Part shown: piece by piece, positions 52,976 to 62,565 of the stretch
How the letters are laid out: each line of letters opens with the position of its first letter
How positions within the stretch are numbered: position 1 is the stretch's first letter
Assembly (NCBI GenBank): GCA_016235025.1
Contig: JACRMV010000002.1
Location: forward strand, 310,001 to 374,000
Direction: 5' to 3'
DNA from: Rhodocyclales bacterium
Lineage (GTDB): Bacteria; Pseudomonadota; Gammaproteobacteria; Burkholderiales; Rhodocyclaceae
Length of the DNA stretch: 64,000 bases
Translations under genes and position numbers: made by a program
The notes under the pieces: generated by a model
Told to the model about the DNA's origin: nothing
Seen by the model: only the letters and a program-made list of their open reading frames with translations
The model's database searches: none

Positions 52976-55039
52976 CTACGATGCGGCAACGATCTTGAGC
53001 GTGATGCGCTGTCCGTCGCCCGTCACGGTCGGCCAGCGCAGCGTGATGCAGACCGCCTGCATGATTTTCTCGAAACCGGCTTCCGATTGCGACACCGTAT
53101 GATGCGGCCGTGCCGAAAAACTCGGCGCTGGCGAGACGGCGAGGTGCAGCGCGCCGTGCCGGGTGCCGGGTGGGCGGTTGGATTGGCTGCCGAGTTCGGT
53201 ATCTTCCAGCGCGATGCGGCTCAGGGTTGGAAGTTCCAGCACCTGGCCGAAGCCGCAGGGAATGTGGCCGTCGGCCAGGACATAGCGTCCGCCATACCCA
53301 TCGCAACTGGGCAGGGCGAGGTTGAGTTGCGTCTCCAGCTGGGCGCTGGCGGCCGCCGCGCCGGTGATGTGATAGGTAATCTCCAGCGTGCCGCCCTGCA
53401 GCGCGTAATGTTTCTCCACGCGCCAGTCGGCGCCTGTGGCGACAAAATGGCTGGGCGCGCCGTTACGGCGGTAAGTGTCCAGCGCCTGGCGCGTGCCGTC
53501 GGCGGCGATCCAGGTGTCGAGGCAGAGGCCGCGCGGGCGCGCGTCCGGCGCGGCGTCGGCCGCAGCAATGGCATGCAGGAAGCTGATGCGGTCATGCGCC
53601 GAGGCGATGCCGTTCTTGTTCGCCCCGGATGTGGCTACGCCGGCGCCCGCGTGTTGCATCCCTCCGGAAAGTTTTGTGTGGTAGGTCTCCGCGTGGCGGC
53701 GCAGCGTGTCACCGAAGTTGTGCGCCAGGGGCAGGCTGGAGAATTCGACCAGCGCCGCGTCGCCGTCTTCGCGGATCACGGCCAGTGCTTCGCCGCTGCG
53801 CAGCAGCAGTTCGTCGTGGCCGTCATTGTCGAGGTCGCGGCATTCCAGCGCAGGAGCCGGCGCCAGGCGTTCGAGTGCGGCCTCCAGTGCCAGCAGGTTG
53901 TGCCATACCGCGCGGCGCAGGTGGGGCAGGTAGAGGCCGCCGAACAGCCCGTGCCAGTAAGCGTCGTTGGCCTGGGCGCGGTGCAGGTGTTCCTGCATCT
54001 CCGTCGTGCGTTGCGCCGCCGGCAGCCGGGCCAGCCGCATTGATGCGTCCAGCATGCGCTTGTGCATCCAGTTGGCTTCCGGATAGCGTGACAGGAAGTT
54101 GCGCCAGATGCCGCCGCGCAAGAATGCCTTGTGCTCCTCGAAATGCCCCGCCGCCTTTTCCGCTTCGAGCAGTGCGTGATACGCACGGGCGCGCGGCGCG
54201 GGCAGCGTCCATTCGTTCATCTCGATGTAGGAGGTGGTCGGCAGGTAGACGATGCCGCGGGTTTTTTCGCGTGCGTGGTATTCGGCGTAGGTGGCGGTGC
54301 GGATCAGCGGCGAGGCCAGCACGCCCTCGACGAACTGCGTCAGCCAGCCCTTCTCGTACACCCATGCATGAGTCTCGGGCCAGATGCCGAATTTTTCGAT
54401 ATCGTCGAAATAGATCGCGGCGCGGTGTCCCTGGCGCGCCAGATCCTCGAGCCAGGCGACGGCCTCGGCGGCTGGCGAAAACGGCAGCCGGTAACGCGCC
54501 GCCTCGGCGATGGGGAACAGGTCAAGGCGCTGGCCGTCCTCCTCGGTGGTGTAGAAACTGTCGAGCTGCGCACCATCCGTGCCGGCGCAGAGGAAATGGT
54601 AATCGTCGACGGCGACGTAGCGGATACCGGTTTCCACCAGGGCCGGCACCACCGAGGATTCCCAGACCCGCTCGGTGAGCCAGGCGCCGGCAGGACGCAT
54701 GCCGAAATGCCGCTCGATCTTGTCCGATAGCGTGGTGATCTGCGTCACCCGGTCGCGCTGCGGGATGGCGGCCAGCACCGGTTCGCAGTCGCCGGAGCCG
54801 AACCATTCGATCTGGCCGCGTTGTGTCATGGTGGCCAGCCGCGCCATGTCTTCGGGATAGCGCGCCAGCAGGTAGTCAAGCAGCCAGCCGGAGAAGTGCA
54901 TGCTGAAACGGAACTCGGGATAACCTTCCATGACGCGCAGGAACAGGCTGTAGCAGCGGGCATGCGCATCGTCGATGACGGCAGGGAAGTTGCCGACCGG
55001 CTGATGGGCATGGACACCGAAAAGCAGGGTGACGGGCAT
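52976..55039 (-). CDS. GH57 4-alpha-glucanotransferase or amylase
   Basis: 687 residues from ATG 55039 (MPVTLLFGVHAHQPVGNFPA); an upstream extension shadows the preceding gene. A GH57 (beta/alpha)7 domain occupies about 1-300: HAHQPVGNF, WFGSGDCEPVLAAIP, the nucleophile region GAWLTERVWESSVVPAL and YFDDIEKFGIWPETHAWVYE. Two C-terminal domains of the DUF1925/DUF1926 kind follow, as in the Thermococcus litoralis 4-alpha-glucanotransferase. It probably remodels maltodextrin released from glycogen. Repeat copy 15 encodes AVSPAPSF near residue 635-642. Confidence 0.85.
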   Translation of the reverse strand: MPVTLLFGVHAHQPVGNFPAVIDDAHARCYSLFLRVMEGYPEFRFSMHFSGWLLDYLLARYPEDMARLATMTQRGQIEWFGSGDCEPVLAAIPQRDRVTQITTLSDKIERHFGMRPAGAWLTERVWESSVVPALVETGIRYVAVDDYHFLCAGTDGAQLDSFYTTEEDGQRLDLFPIAEAARYRLPFSPAAEAVAWLEDLARQGHRAAIYFDDIEKFGIWPETHAWVYEKGWLTQFVEGVLASPLIRTATYAEYHAREKTRGIVYLPTTSYIEMNEWTLPAPRARAYHALLEAEKAAGHFEEHKAFLRGGIWRNFLSRYPEANWMHKRMLDASMRLARLPAAQRTTEMQEHLHRAQANDAYWHGLFGGLYLPHLRRAVWHNLLALEAALERLAPAPALECRDLDNDGHDELLLRSGEALAVIREDGDAALVEFSSLPLAHNFGDTLRRHAETYHTKLSGGMQHAGAGVATSGANKNGIASAHDRISFLHAIAAADAAPDARPRGLCLDTWIAADGTRQALDTYRRNGAPSHFVATGADWRVEKHYALQGGTLEITYHITGAAAASAQLETQLNLALPSCDGYGGRYVLADGHIPCGFGQVLELPTLSRIALEDTELGSQSNRPPGTRHGALHLAVSPAPSFSARPHHTVSQSEAGFEKIMQAVCITLRWPTVTGDGQRITLKIVAAS
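53117..53140 (-). repeat. Dispersed 24-bp repeat, copy 15
   Basis: GCCGT-CTC-GCCAGCGCCGAGTTTT, one mismatch (C to G at base 20, shared with copy 13). Sense in the glucanotransferase gene, read as AVSPAPSF. Confidence 0.92.
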
Positions 55040-55050
55040 GGTGTGAAGGT

Positions 55051-56865
55051 TCAGGCCGGGGCTTCGGTCGCGCGCCGCATCGCACCTCCGGCGGCCACGC
55101 TTGAGCCGGCGGAAATCGGCACGTCGAGCAGGGCGGGGGGCTCCAGTTGCAGCAGGCGATAGAGGTGGGCGAGATTGTGGCGGAACAGTTGGTCGAAGTG
55201 GGCGACGCTGGCTGCCGGGTTGTAATCGCCGAGCCACCAGAACCAGTCGGAGCTTTCGCAGACGGCCAGTTGCCGTGTTGCCAGCGCCGACTTTTCAGCC
55301 GGCAGTCGCCCGCTGCCCAGCACCAGATCGTAGCTTTGCTTGGCGGCGCAGAGCAGGTCCCAGGCGTGGTTTTTCTGCGCATCGCCGATCCAGGTCGAGA
55401 GCGTGCCATAGACCCAGCTTCCGGCCACCAGATGCGGCAGCGGCGAGGTCTCGGGCGGCTTGGTGCGATTCAGCAGTTCGGTGTAGGTGGTGGTGCGGAT
55501 GCGGGGATGCGCTTTGATCAGGCCGTAGAGATCGTCGAAAAAATAGTAGCCGTTGTAGGGGTAGTGTTCCCAGGCGTTTTCGCCATCGAGGATGATGCTG
55601 ACCAGCGTTTCCTCGCCCTCCGGTGCGGCGTCGAGAATCGCCTCCAGTTGCGCCACCAGATGCCCGGCCGCATCGCGCCCGTGCCATTGGGCGTAGTCGA
55701 AGCCGATCAGGTCGGACAGCCGCTCGTCGCGGAAGAAGAGGGTCAGCCCCGGCGTGTCCTTCAACTGCCAGGGGCGATACGCCGCCCGCGCGCTATCGGC
55801 GCCGTTGCTGCCGCCCGCGGCGAGGCTGTGCTTCAGCACGCCCTCGCCGCTGGCGATCCAGCGACAGCCGGCGTCGGCCAGCAACTGGACAAAAGGTTCG
55901 GAAATCGCCCCCTCGGCCGGCCACATGCCGCACGGCGGTGCACCGAAGTGCGCGGCATGGCTGGCACGGCCATCGGCGATCTGGGCCATGACGCGGCTGC
56001 GGCCGCCGGGGTAGTTGGCGGCACCAGGCAGCGGTGCATCGGGCAGGCTTTCGCGCGCGCTGTGGAAGTCGAGCATGAGCGGCGCCAGCGGATGGGTTTG
56101 CGGTGTTGCCGATAGTTCTACCTGGCCCCGTGCGGCCAGCGCGCGCCAGCGCGGGATGACACCGCCGACCAATTCGCCGATGCAGGCCAGTAGGCGTTGC
56201 CGGTCGGCGGTGTCATAGCCTTCGCCCTTGCTGATCAGGGCGGCAATCAGCGGATTGCGCCGGCGCTCGGTTTCGCCTGTCCAGGCCAGGTGGTACCAGG
56301 TGATAAGGTCGGAAAAATAGGCGCCGGAAAGATAGGCGAGAGACGCTTCACCCTGGCGGACGAGACTCAGGTAGAGCTCATGCAGATGCCGGTAATGGGG
56401 AAAGGGCGCCAGCATGGTGGCATGGTTGCTGCGGAAACAGGTCTCGAGCAGCAGGCGCCGGTCGGCGTCGGCAAGGCGCTCCAGGTCGGGTGTGGCGAGG
56501 ATGCGCAGCAGCGGGTCGCGGAATTGCCCGCGTGCGAATTGCTGCGCGTAATCCTCTATCTGTTCCAGTAGCACCGGAGCGAAGTTCACCACGCAGCGGA
56601 TGTGCGGGTGACGCTCCAGATGCGCCGCCATGTCGGTGTAGTCCTTCATGGCGTGAAGATAGACCCAGGGCAGCATGAATTCACCGGGAGCATTCTCCTC
56701 CGCCGTTGTGTCATCCGCTACGGCGAGGAGAGCGTTCTTTGCTCGACCGCCTTGTAGCGCAGTTGCTTCATCAGCGCCGACTTTTTGCGCAACCGGGACG
56801 GTGCCGTGATCGCGATAGTCCGGCTGGTGCATGTGCCAGAGAAAGACGAGGCTGAGCTGTTTCAT
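55051..56865 (-). CDS. Second GH57 glycoside hydrolase
   Basis: 604 residues from ATG 56865 (MKQLSLVFLWHMHQPDYRDH); a TTG one codon before is possible. GH57 motifs include FLWHMHQPDYRD, LPWVYLHAMKDYTDMAAHLE, PPCGMWPAEGAISEPF (putative nucleophile Glu) and IILDGENAWEHYPYNGYYFF. It probably acts as an amylase or branching/transferase enzyme on alpha-glucan. Between HQPDYRD and the conserved LPWVYLHA lies an extra stretch of about 45 residues that includes KVGADEAT from repeat copy 17. Copy 16 encodes KSALATR near the C-terminus. Confidence 0.85.
   Translation of the reverse strand: MKQLSLVFLWHMHQPDYRDHGTVPVAQKVGADEATALQGGRAKNALLAVADDTTAEENAPGEFMLPWVYLHAMKDYTDMAAHLERHPHIRCVVNFAPVLLEQIEDYAQQFARGQFRDPLLRILATPDLERLADADRRLLLETCFRSNHATMLAPFPHYRHLHELYLSLVRQGEASLAYLSGAYFSDLITWYHLAWTGETERRRNPLIAALISKGEGYDTADRQRLLACIGELVGGVIPRWRALAARGQVELSATPQTHPLAPLMLDFHSARESLPDAPLPGAANYPGGRSRVMAQIADGRASHAAHFGAPPCGMWPAEGAISEPFVQLLADAGCRWIASGEGVLKHSLAAGGSNGADSARAAYRPWQLKDTPGLTLFFRDERLSDLIGFDYAQWHGRDAAGHLVAQLEAILDAAPEGEETLVSIILDGENAWEHYPYNGYYFFDDLYGLIKAHPRIRTTTYTELLNRTKPPETSPLPHLVAGSWVYGTLSTWIGDAQKNHAWDLLCAAKQSYDLVLGSGRLPAEKSALATRQLAVCESSDWFWWLGDYNPAASVAHFDQLFRHNLAHLYRLLQLEPPALLDVPISAGSSVAAGGAMRRATEAPA
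55272..55295 (+). repeat. Dispersed 24-bp repeat, copy 16
   Basis: GCCGT-GTT-GCCAGCGCCGACTTTT, perfect in the conserved positions. Antisense in the second GH57 gene, read as KSALATR, the same frame as in flgN. Confidence 0.95.
56762..56785 (+). repeat. Dispersed 24-bp repeat, copy 17
   Basis: GTTGC-TTC-ATCAGCGCCGACTTTT, degenerate on the left, perfect in the last 14 bases. Antisense in the second GH57 gene, read as KVGADEAT. It is the only gene in the window with two copies. Confidence 0.85.
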
Positions 56866-56880
56866 CAAAAGCGCCAGGAC

Positions 56881-58146
56881 TCAGCGGATGGTGTGGTGCG
56901 GCTGCTGGCCGAGCATTTCCGGCGTGACCAGGGTAATGCCGTGTTCACTCACGTGGAAGCGTTGCCGATCGGCTTCGCGGTCGTAGCCGATCGTCGTGCC
57001 GTCGGGGACACGGCAATGCTTGTCCATGACCACCCGGCGCAGTTTGGCGTACCGGCCGATCTGGACGTCGGGCAGGATCACCGAATCCTCGATCTCTGCA
57101 TAGCTATGCACATGCACGCGTGAAAACAGCAGCGAACGGCGCACGCTGGCACCGCTGATGATGTTGCCGCCGGAGACCAGCGAATCGATCGCCATGCCGC
57201 GCCGACCGTCGTCGTCGAAGACGAACTTGGCCGGTGGCAATTGCTCCTGGTGCGTCCAGATCGGCCAGTCCTCGTCATACAGGTTCAGCTCGGGCGTCAC
57301 CTTGGTCAGTTCCATGTTGGCTTCCCAGTAGGCGTCAATGGTGCCGACATCGCGCCAATAGGGGGCATCGGCACCATGTAGCCGGCCGACGCAGGAGTCG
57401 GTGAAGCAGTGGGCGAACACGCGGTGATGGCGGACGCAGTGTGGAATCATGTCCTTGCCGAAATCATGCGTTGAGGCCGGGTCATCCCGGTCGCGGATCA
57501 GTTGCGCATAGAGGAACTCGGCGTTGAACACATACACGCCCATGCTGGCCAGCGCGCGATCGGGATGCTCCGGCATGAAGGGCGGGTCGCAAGGTTTTTC
57601 GACAAATGTTGCAACACGCTTGTCATGGCCGACATCCATGATGCCGAAGGCGCTGGCCTCGGTCAGCGGCACGTCGATGCAGGCGACGGTGAGGTCGGCT
57701 CCGGTTTGTGCATGTTCGAACAGAATGCGGCCGTAATCCATCTTGTAGACGTGGTCGCCCGCGAGTACCAGTACGTATTTCGGGCGGTTGCGTCGGATCA
57801 GGCCCAGGTTCTGATAGACCGCATCGGCGGTGCCGCGGTACCAGTCCTCGCTGATCTGCTGCTGCGCCGGCAGGATGTCGACGAACTCATGGAAGCGGCC
57901 GTCAAGGAAGCTCCAGCCGCGCTGCAGGTGCTGGATCAGGCTCTGGGCCTTGTACTGGGTGGCGACGCCGATGCGGCGGATACCGGAATTGACGCAATTG
58001 GACAGGGTGAAATCGATGATGCGGAACTTGCCGCCGAAAGGCACCGCCGGTTTCGCGCGCCAGTCGGTGAGCTGCATCAGGCGGCTGCCGCGGCCGCCGG
58101 CCAGCACGATGCCGAACGTGGCGCGTGTCAGGTGGTGGGCGCTCAT
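56881..58146 (-). CDS. glgC: Glucose-1-phosphate adenylyltransferase GlgC
   Basis: 421 residues, standard. The nucleotide-binding start is FGIVLAGGRGSRLMQLTDWR with AKPAVPFGGKFRIIDFTLSN, and the substrate regions VLAGDHVYKMDYG and EKPCDPPFMP are present. A left-handed beta-helix C-domain closes the protein. It makes ADP-glucose from ATP and glucose-1-P, the committed step to glycogen. It lies 41 bp after fbaB and 15 bp before the GH57 gene. Confidence 0.96.
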   Translation of the reverse strand: MSAHHLTRATFGIVLAGGRGSRLMQLTDWRAKPAVPFGGKFRIIDFTLSNCVNSGIRRIGVATQYKAQSLIQHLQRGWSFLDGRFHEFVDILPAQQQISEDWYRGTADAVYQNLGLIRRNRPKYVLVLAGDHVYKMDYGRILFEHAQTGADLTVACIDVPLTEASAFGIMDVGHDKRVATFVEKPCDPPFMPEHPDRALASMGVYVFNAEFLYAQLIRDRDDPASTHDFGKDMIPHCVRHHRVFAHCFTDSCVGRLHGADAPYWRDVGTIDAYWEANMELTKVTPELNLYDEDWPIWTHQEQLPPAKFVFDDDGRRGMAIDSLVSGGNIISGASVRRSLLFSRVHVHSYAEIEDSVILPDVQIGRYAKLRRVVMDKHCRVPDGTTIGYDREADRQRFHVSEHGITLVTPEMLGQQPHHTIR

Positions 58147-58187
58147 TGTTTTCCCTGTCGGTATGTTTTTTCAGCCTCGATCTGGCA

Positions 58188-59237
58188 TCAGGCCAGGGTG
58201 ACTGCGGAAGACAGGTACACGTCCTGGATGGCATTGAGCAGTTGCACGCCTTCCGCCATTGGCCGCTGGAAGGCTTTGCGGCCGGAGATCAGGCCCATGC
58301 CGCCGGCGCGTTTGTTTATCACCGCCGTACGCACCGCCTGGGCCAGGTCGTTCTCGCCCGAGGCGCCGCCGGAATTGATCATGCCGGCGCGGCCCATGAA
58401 GCAATTGGCGACCTGGTAACGCACCAAGTCGATGGGGTGAGCCGACGTCAATGCGGAATAGACCCTGGGGTGAGTCTTGCCGAAACCGATGGCGGTAAAC
58501 CCGCCGTTGTTGGTGGCCTGTTTCTGCTTGACGATGTCGGCCTCGATGGTGGCCGCCAGATGATTTGCCTGGCCGGTCAGGTCGGCGGCCTCGTGGTAGT
58601 CGACGCCATCCTTCTTGAAGCCGGGATTGCGCAGGTAGGCCCAGAGGAAGGTGACCATGCCCAGCCGGTGGGCGTGGGCAAAAGCGGCGGAAACTTCCTG
58701 TATCTGGCGCCGGGATTCCGCCGATCCGTAGTACACCGTGGCCCCCACGGCCACGGCGCCCAGGTCGAAGGCCTGCTGCACGTCGGTGAACAGGGTCTGG
58801 TCGTATAGCGTGGGATAGGTCAGCATCTCGTTATGATTCAGCTTCACCAGGAAGGGAATCTTGTGGGCATATCGGCGCGACACTGCACCCAGCACGCCGA
58901 GGGTGGACGCTACGGCATTGCAGCCGCCTTCAATCGCCAGGCGAACGATGTTCTCCGGATCGAAGTATTCGGGGTTGGGGGCGAAGGAGCCGCCGCCCGA
59001 GTGCTCCACGCCCTGATCCACCGGCAGGATGGACAGATAGCCTGTTCCGGCCAGGCGCCCGGTATTGAATATCTGCTGGAAGTTGCGCAGGGTGGCGGGC
59101 GTGCGGTCGCTGCCGGCCGCCACCCGGTCGATGAAGTCCGGGCCCGGCAGGTGCAGGGCGGACTTGGGGAAGGTGGCGCAGACATGGTTGAGAAGAGACT
59201 CGGCCTCATTGCCGAGAAGTGCGGGGATATTCGTCAT
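58188..59237 (-). CDS. fbaB: Class I fructose-bisphosphate aldolase (FbaB type)
   Basis: 349 residues from ATG 59237 ([20 protein letters not shown]), preceded by a strong AGGAGG at 5 bp. It aligns end to end with E. coli Fba[61 protein letters not shown], and the C-terminal [21 protein letters not shown] Schiff-base lysine mechanism is expected. The enzyme is often linked to gluconeogenesis, which fits glycogen synthesis from non-sugar carbon. First gene of the operon. Confidence 0.95.
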   Translation of the reverse strand: MTNIPALLGNEAESLLNHVCATFPKSALHLPGPDFIDRVAAGSDRTPATLRNFQQIFNTGRLAGTGYLSILPVDQGVEHSGGGSFAPNPEYFDPENIVRLAIEGGCNAVASTLGVLGAVSRRYAHKIPFLVKLNHNEMLTYPTLYDQTLFTDVQQAFDLGAVAVGATVYYGSAESRRQIQEVSAAFAHAHRLGMVTFLWAYLRNPGFKKDGVDYHEAADLTGQANHLAATIEADIVKQKQATNNGGFTAIGFGKTHPRVYSALTSAHPIDLVRYQVANCFMGRAGMINSGGASGENDLAQAVRTAVINKRAGGMGLISGRKAFQRPMAEGVQLLNAIQDVYLSSAVTLA

Positions 59238-59491
59238 GTCGCCTCCTGGTTGGATGACAGGTGATTTGCGTGACAAACCTGCTATGTACCCTTTTTTTCG
59301 CAGCTTATATACATCGATAACGCGTTTTTCATCTTACTCCCATACATATCGATTCGGCGAAACAGTCATCCAGGATGAAAATATGATTTACTCCCTGCGC
59401 GTGCAGTGCCGCTTTTCGCGATTCTTCGCCGCGGCGCGAACCCGGCTCAGGCGAGGGATTGAGCGGCAGGTTCATGAGGAGGGGCAGGGCC
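59238..59491. promoter_or_regulatory. Divergent control region of the two glycogen operons
   Basis: A 254-bp gap with an AT-rich centre (about 59285-59360). Two related motifs, ATACAT-CGAT at 59309-59318 and ATACATATCGAT at 59342-59353, each ending in the palindrome ATCGAT or CATCGAT, are about 33 bp apart (three helical turns) and may be operators. I cannot assign -35/-10 boxes reliably. Confidence 0.4.
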
Positions 59492-60139
59492 ATGTTTCGT
59501 GATCGTGATGAAGCCGCCCGCCGGCTTGCCGAACAGCTTGCGGGCTACCGGGGGAAGAATCCGCTGATCCTGGCGATTCCCCGCGGCGCCGTGCCGATGG
59601 CGCAGATCATTGCCGAGGCGCTGGACGGCGAATTCGATGTGGTATTGGTGCGCAAGCTGCGCGCGCCCTTCAGTCCTGAATTTGCCATCGGGGCAGTCGA
59701 TGAAAGCGGCTGGACCTATATTGCCGACCATGCTGCGGCGGCAGGCGCCAGCGCGGCATACATCGAAGCCGAAAAACAGGCGCAGATGGAAACCATCCGC
59801 CAGCGCCGCGCCCAATACACGCCGATTCACCCTCCGCTCGACCCTGCCGGACGCATCGTGGTTGTCGTCGATGATGGCCTGGCCACCGGCGCGACCATGA
59901 TCGCCGCGCTGCATGCCCTGCGCGCCAGGAACCCGGCCCGGCTGATTTGCGCTGTGCCGGTTGCTCCCCCCGAGACACTGGCGAACGTGGCGCGGATGGC
60001 TGATGAGGTGGTTTGCCTCGCAGCGCCAGCAAATTTCCAGGCCGTCGGGCAGTTTTATCTGGATTTCCCGCAGGTCGAGGATCGCGAGGTGGCCGCTGTA
60101 TTGGGGATGCGGCAGTGGCCGGCTCCGGACATTCGCTGA
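59492..60139 (+). CDS. Phosphoribosyltransferase domain protein
   Basis: 215 residues from ATG 59492 ([20 protein letters not shown]), with GGAGGGG about 8 bp upstream. The PRPP-binding loop is clear ([20 protein letters not shown], about 125), with an [18 protein letters not shown]-terminus and [20 protein letters not shown]. This family (type I PRTase fold, often annotated as phosphoribosyltransferase) has uncertain substrates and is often found in multi-domain stress proteins. It lies 37 bp before glgB. Confidence 0.85.
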   Translation: MFRDRDEAARRLAEQLAGYRGKNPLILAIPRGAVPMAQIIAEALDGEFDVVLVRKLRAPFSPEFAIGAVDESGWTYIADHAAAAGASAAYIEAEKQAQMETIRQRRAQYTPIHPPLDPAGRIVVVVDDGLATGATMIAALHALRARNPARLICAVPVAPPETLANVARMADEVVCLAAPANFQAVGQFYLDFPQVEDREVAAVLGMRQWPAPDIR

Positions 60140-60176
60140 AGGGTTCTGGTCAGATGACATCCGGAGGATGCGTGCC

Positions 60177-62417
60177 ATGACCAGAAAACGCGGCAACCCT
60201 GCGCCGGGCCGGCCCGTTTGCGATGCGCCCGGGTCGGCGGCCGGCGCGGCGTTGCCGAGCCTGGCTCCATCAGCCGGCGCTGCGCTGCTGGCGGCGTGTG
60301 AGGGGGATCCTTTTGCCGTACTCGGTCTGCAGGCCGAGGGCGAAGGCTGGCGCCTGCGTGTATTGCGCCCGCATGCAGCAGCAGTTGAGGTGGCGCTGGC
60401 CGATGGTCGTTGGGCTGCGCTGAGGCGTTGTGCCAGCACCGACTTTTTTGAGTGGCACGGCGTCTCGCCACCGCCGCGGCCCTGGCGTCTGCGCATCGAT
60501 GGTGTCGTGCAGTACGACGCATACGCCTTCTTGCCGCAGCCGCCGGTAGATGATCTGTATCTGTTCAATGCCGGTCGCCTGCACCAGGCCTGGCGCCTGC
60601 TCGGCGCCAACCCGGCGCTGCGCGATGGTGTGGACGGCGTGTGCTTCCGCGTCTGGGCGCCGAATGCCAGGCGGGTTTCGGTGATCGGCGCGTTCAACCG
60701 GTGGGATGGGCGGGTTCATCCGATGGCCTCGCTGGGCGACTCCGGTGTCTGGGAGGTGTTCCTCCCTGAAGTGCCCGCGGACACGCTCTACCGTTTTGAA
60801 ATCCGGACGCGCGGCAGCGATGCGCTGCATGTCAAAACCGATCCCTACGCCCGCGCTTTCGAATACCGGCCGGCGACGGCGTGCCGCGTTGTGGCGGCAT
60901 CATCCCATGTCTGGAATGATGCGCCATGGATGCGCGCGCGCGCCGCGCGTGACTGGCTGCATGCGCCGATGAGTGTGTATGAGGTGCATCTCGGGAGCTG
61001 GATGCGGCATCTCCCGGATGGCCGCTTCTACAGCTACCGCGACTTTGCGGCGCGCCTGGTTCCCTATGTGCAGGCGCTGGGCTTCACGCATGTCGAGTTC
61101 ATGCCGCTGATGGAGCATCCGCTCGACGAGTCCTGGGGCTACCAGTGCACCGGATTCTTCGCCCCGAGCGCGCGCTTCGGCAGCGCCGATGACTTGCGCT
61201 ATCTGATCGATACGCTGCATCAGGCCGGCATCGGCGTGATTCTCGACTGGGTGCCCGGCCATTTCCCGGCCGATGACTGGGCGCTGGCCCATTTCGATGG
61301 CACCTCGCTTTACGAACACGACGATCCGCGGCAGAAAATGCACCCGGACTGGGGCACGCATGTCTTCAACTATGGCCGCAACGAGGTGCGCAGCTTTCTT
61401 CTGTCCTCGGCGCATTACTGGCTCTCGGAGTTCCACGCCGACGGACTGCGTGTCGATGCCGTGGCCTCGATGCTCTACCTCGACTATTCGCGCCAGCCCG
61501 GCGAATGGCTGCCGAATGTTCAAGGTGGACGCGAAAACCTCGAGGCCATTGCCTTCCTGCGTGCGTTGAACGAAATGGTGCACGGCGAATTCCCCGGCGC
61601 GCTGACCATCGCCGAGGAATCCACTGCCTGGCCGATGGTGTCGCGCCCGGTCTGGCTCGGCGGCCTCGGTTTCTCGATGAAATGGAACATGGGTTGGATG
61701 AATGACACGCTGGACTACCTGCGTCATGATCCGGTACATCGACGTTTCCATCACGAACGGCTGACCTTCGGCCAGTTGTATGCCTACAGCGAGAATTTCG
61801 TCTTGCCGCTGTCGCATGACGAAGTCGTGCATGGCAAGCGGTCGTTGCTGGAAAAAATGCCTGGCGACGAGTGGCAACGGTTCGCCAACCTGCGCCTGTT
61901 GCTGGCCTACCAGATGGCCGTGCCGGGTAAGAAACTGCTGTTCATGGGGGGGGAACTGGGTCAGCCGTGGGAATGGCGGGTTGGCGAAGAACTGCCCTGG
62001 CATCTGTTGAATTTTCCGTTGCATGCCGGTGTGCAGCGTTTGGTGCGTGACCTCAACCAGCTTTACCGGGACGCGCCGCCTCTGCATGAACTGGATTTTT
62101 CCGCCGATGGGTTTGAGTGGATCGACTGCCACGATATAGATCAGTCGGTGATCAGCTGGCTGCGCCGCGCGCGCGACGGAAGTCATGCCATCGTGGTGCT
62201 CAATTTCACGCCGCTGCCGCGTTACGGCTACCGGCTGGGTGTGCCGCAGGCTATCAGGTATGTCGAGCGTCTGAACAGCGATTCCGCATTCTATGGCGGC
62301 AGCGGGATGGGGAACGCCGGGTGTGTGCAGGCCGTGGCGCAGGGGTGGATGGGCCGACCGGCGTCGCTGCAACTGACCCTGCCGCCACTGGCGGCGCTGG
62401 TGCTGATGCCGGGCTGA
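60177..62417 (+). CDS. glgB: 1,4-alpha-glucan branching enzyme GlgB
   Basis: 746 residues from ATG 60177, with CCGGAGG 9 bp upstream; an ATG three codons before is less well spaced. Two N-terminal CBM48-like domains ([20 protein letters not shown], then [20 protein letters not shown]) precede the GH13 domain: [20 protein letters not shown], nucleophile region [17 protein letters not shown] (Asp427), acid/base EESTAWP (about 480) and [12 protein letters not shown]. It makes alpha-1,6 branches in glycogen. Repeat copy 18 encodes RCASTDFF in the first CBM48 domain (about 83-90). Confidence 0.96.
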   Translation: MTRKRGNPAPGRPVCDAPGSAAGAALPSLAPSAGAALLAACEGDPFAVLGLQAEGEGWRLRVLRPHAAAVEVALADGRWAALRRCASTDFFEWHGVSPPPRPWRLRIDGVVQYDAYAFLPQPPVDDLYLFNAGRLHQAWRLLGANPALRDGVDGVCFRVWAPNARRVSVIGAFNRWDGRVHPMASLGDSGVWEVFLPEVPADTLYRFEIRTRGSDALHVKTDPYARAFEYRPATACRVVAASSHVWNDAPWMRARAARDWLHAPMSVYEVHLGSWMRHLPDGRFYSYRDFAARLVPYVQALGFTHVEFMPLMEHPLDESWGYQCTGFFAPSARFGSADDLRYLIDTLHQAGIGVILDWVPGHFPADDWALAHFDGTSLYEHDDPRQKMHPDWGTHVFNYGRNEVRSFLLSSAHYWLSEFHADGLRVDAVASMLYLDYSRQPGEWLPNVQGGRENLEAIAFLRALNEMVHGEFPGALTIAEESTAWPMVSRPVWLGGLGFSMKWNMGWMNDTLDYLRHDPVHRRFHHERLTFGQLYAYSENFVLPLSHDEVVHGKRSLLEKMPGDEWQRFANLRLLLAYQMAVPGKKLLFMGGELGQPWEWRVGEELPWHLLNFPLHAGVQRLVRDLNQLYRDAPPLHELDFSADGFEWIDCHDIDQSVISWLRRARDGSHAIVVLNFTPLPRYGYRLGVPQAIRYVERLNSDSAFYGGSGMGNAGCVQAVAQGWMGRPASLQLTLPPLAALVLMPG
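60424..60447 (+). repeat. Dispersed 24-bp repeat, copy 18
   Basis: GGCGT-TGT-GCCAGCACCGACTTTT, two mismatches (base 2 and G to A at base 15). Sense within glgB, read as RCASTDFF. Confidence 0.85.
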
Positions 62418-62565
62418 GCGGAGGTTGTCCCGTTGTGTCCATATCTTTCGGCCGGTGGGGCAATCTCCGCAATCTCCGGTTTGGCGTGAACCTTGAAGCC
62501 GTGTCGGTTACATCACAGGGGAAAGACGCAGTAGAGATGCTGCTCCAGGCCAGGAAGATTTCAGG
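62418..62565. other. Gap between convergent glgB and hypE
   Basis: 148 bp. GCGGAGGTTG at 62419-62428 can pair, with one wobble, with CAATCTCCGC at 62461-62470 to form a stem around a 32-base loop just after the glgB stop. No T-run follows. I see no other feature. Confidence 0.35.
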
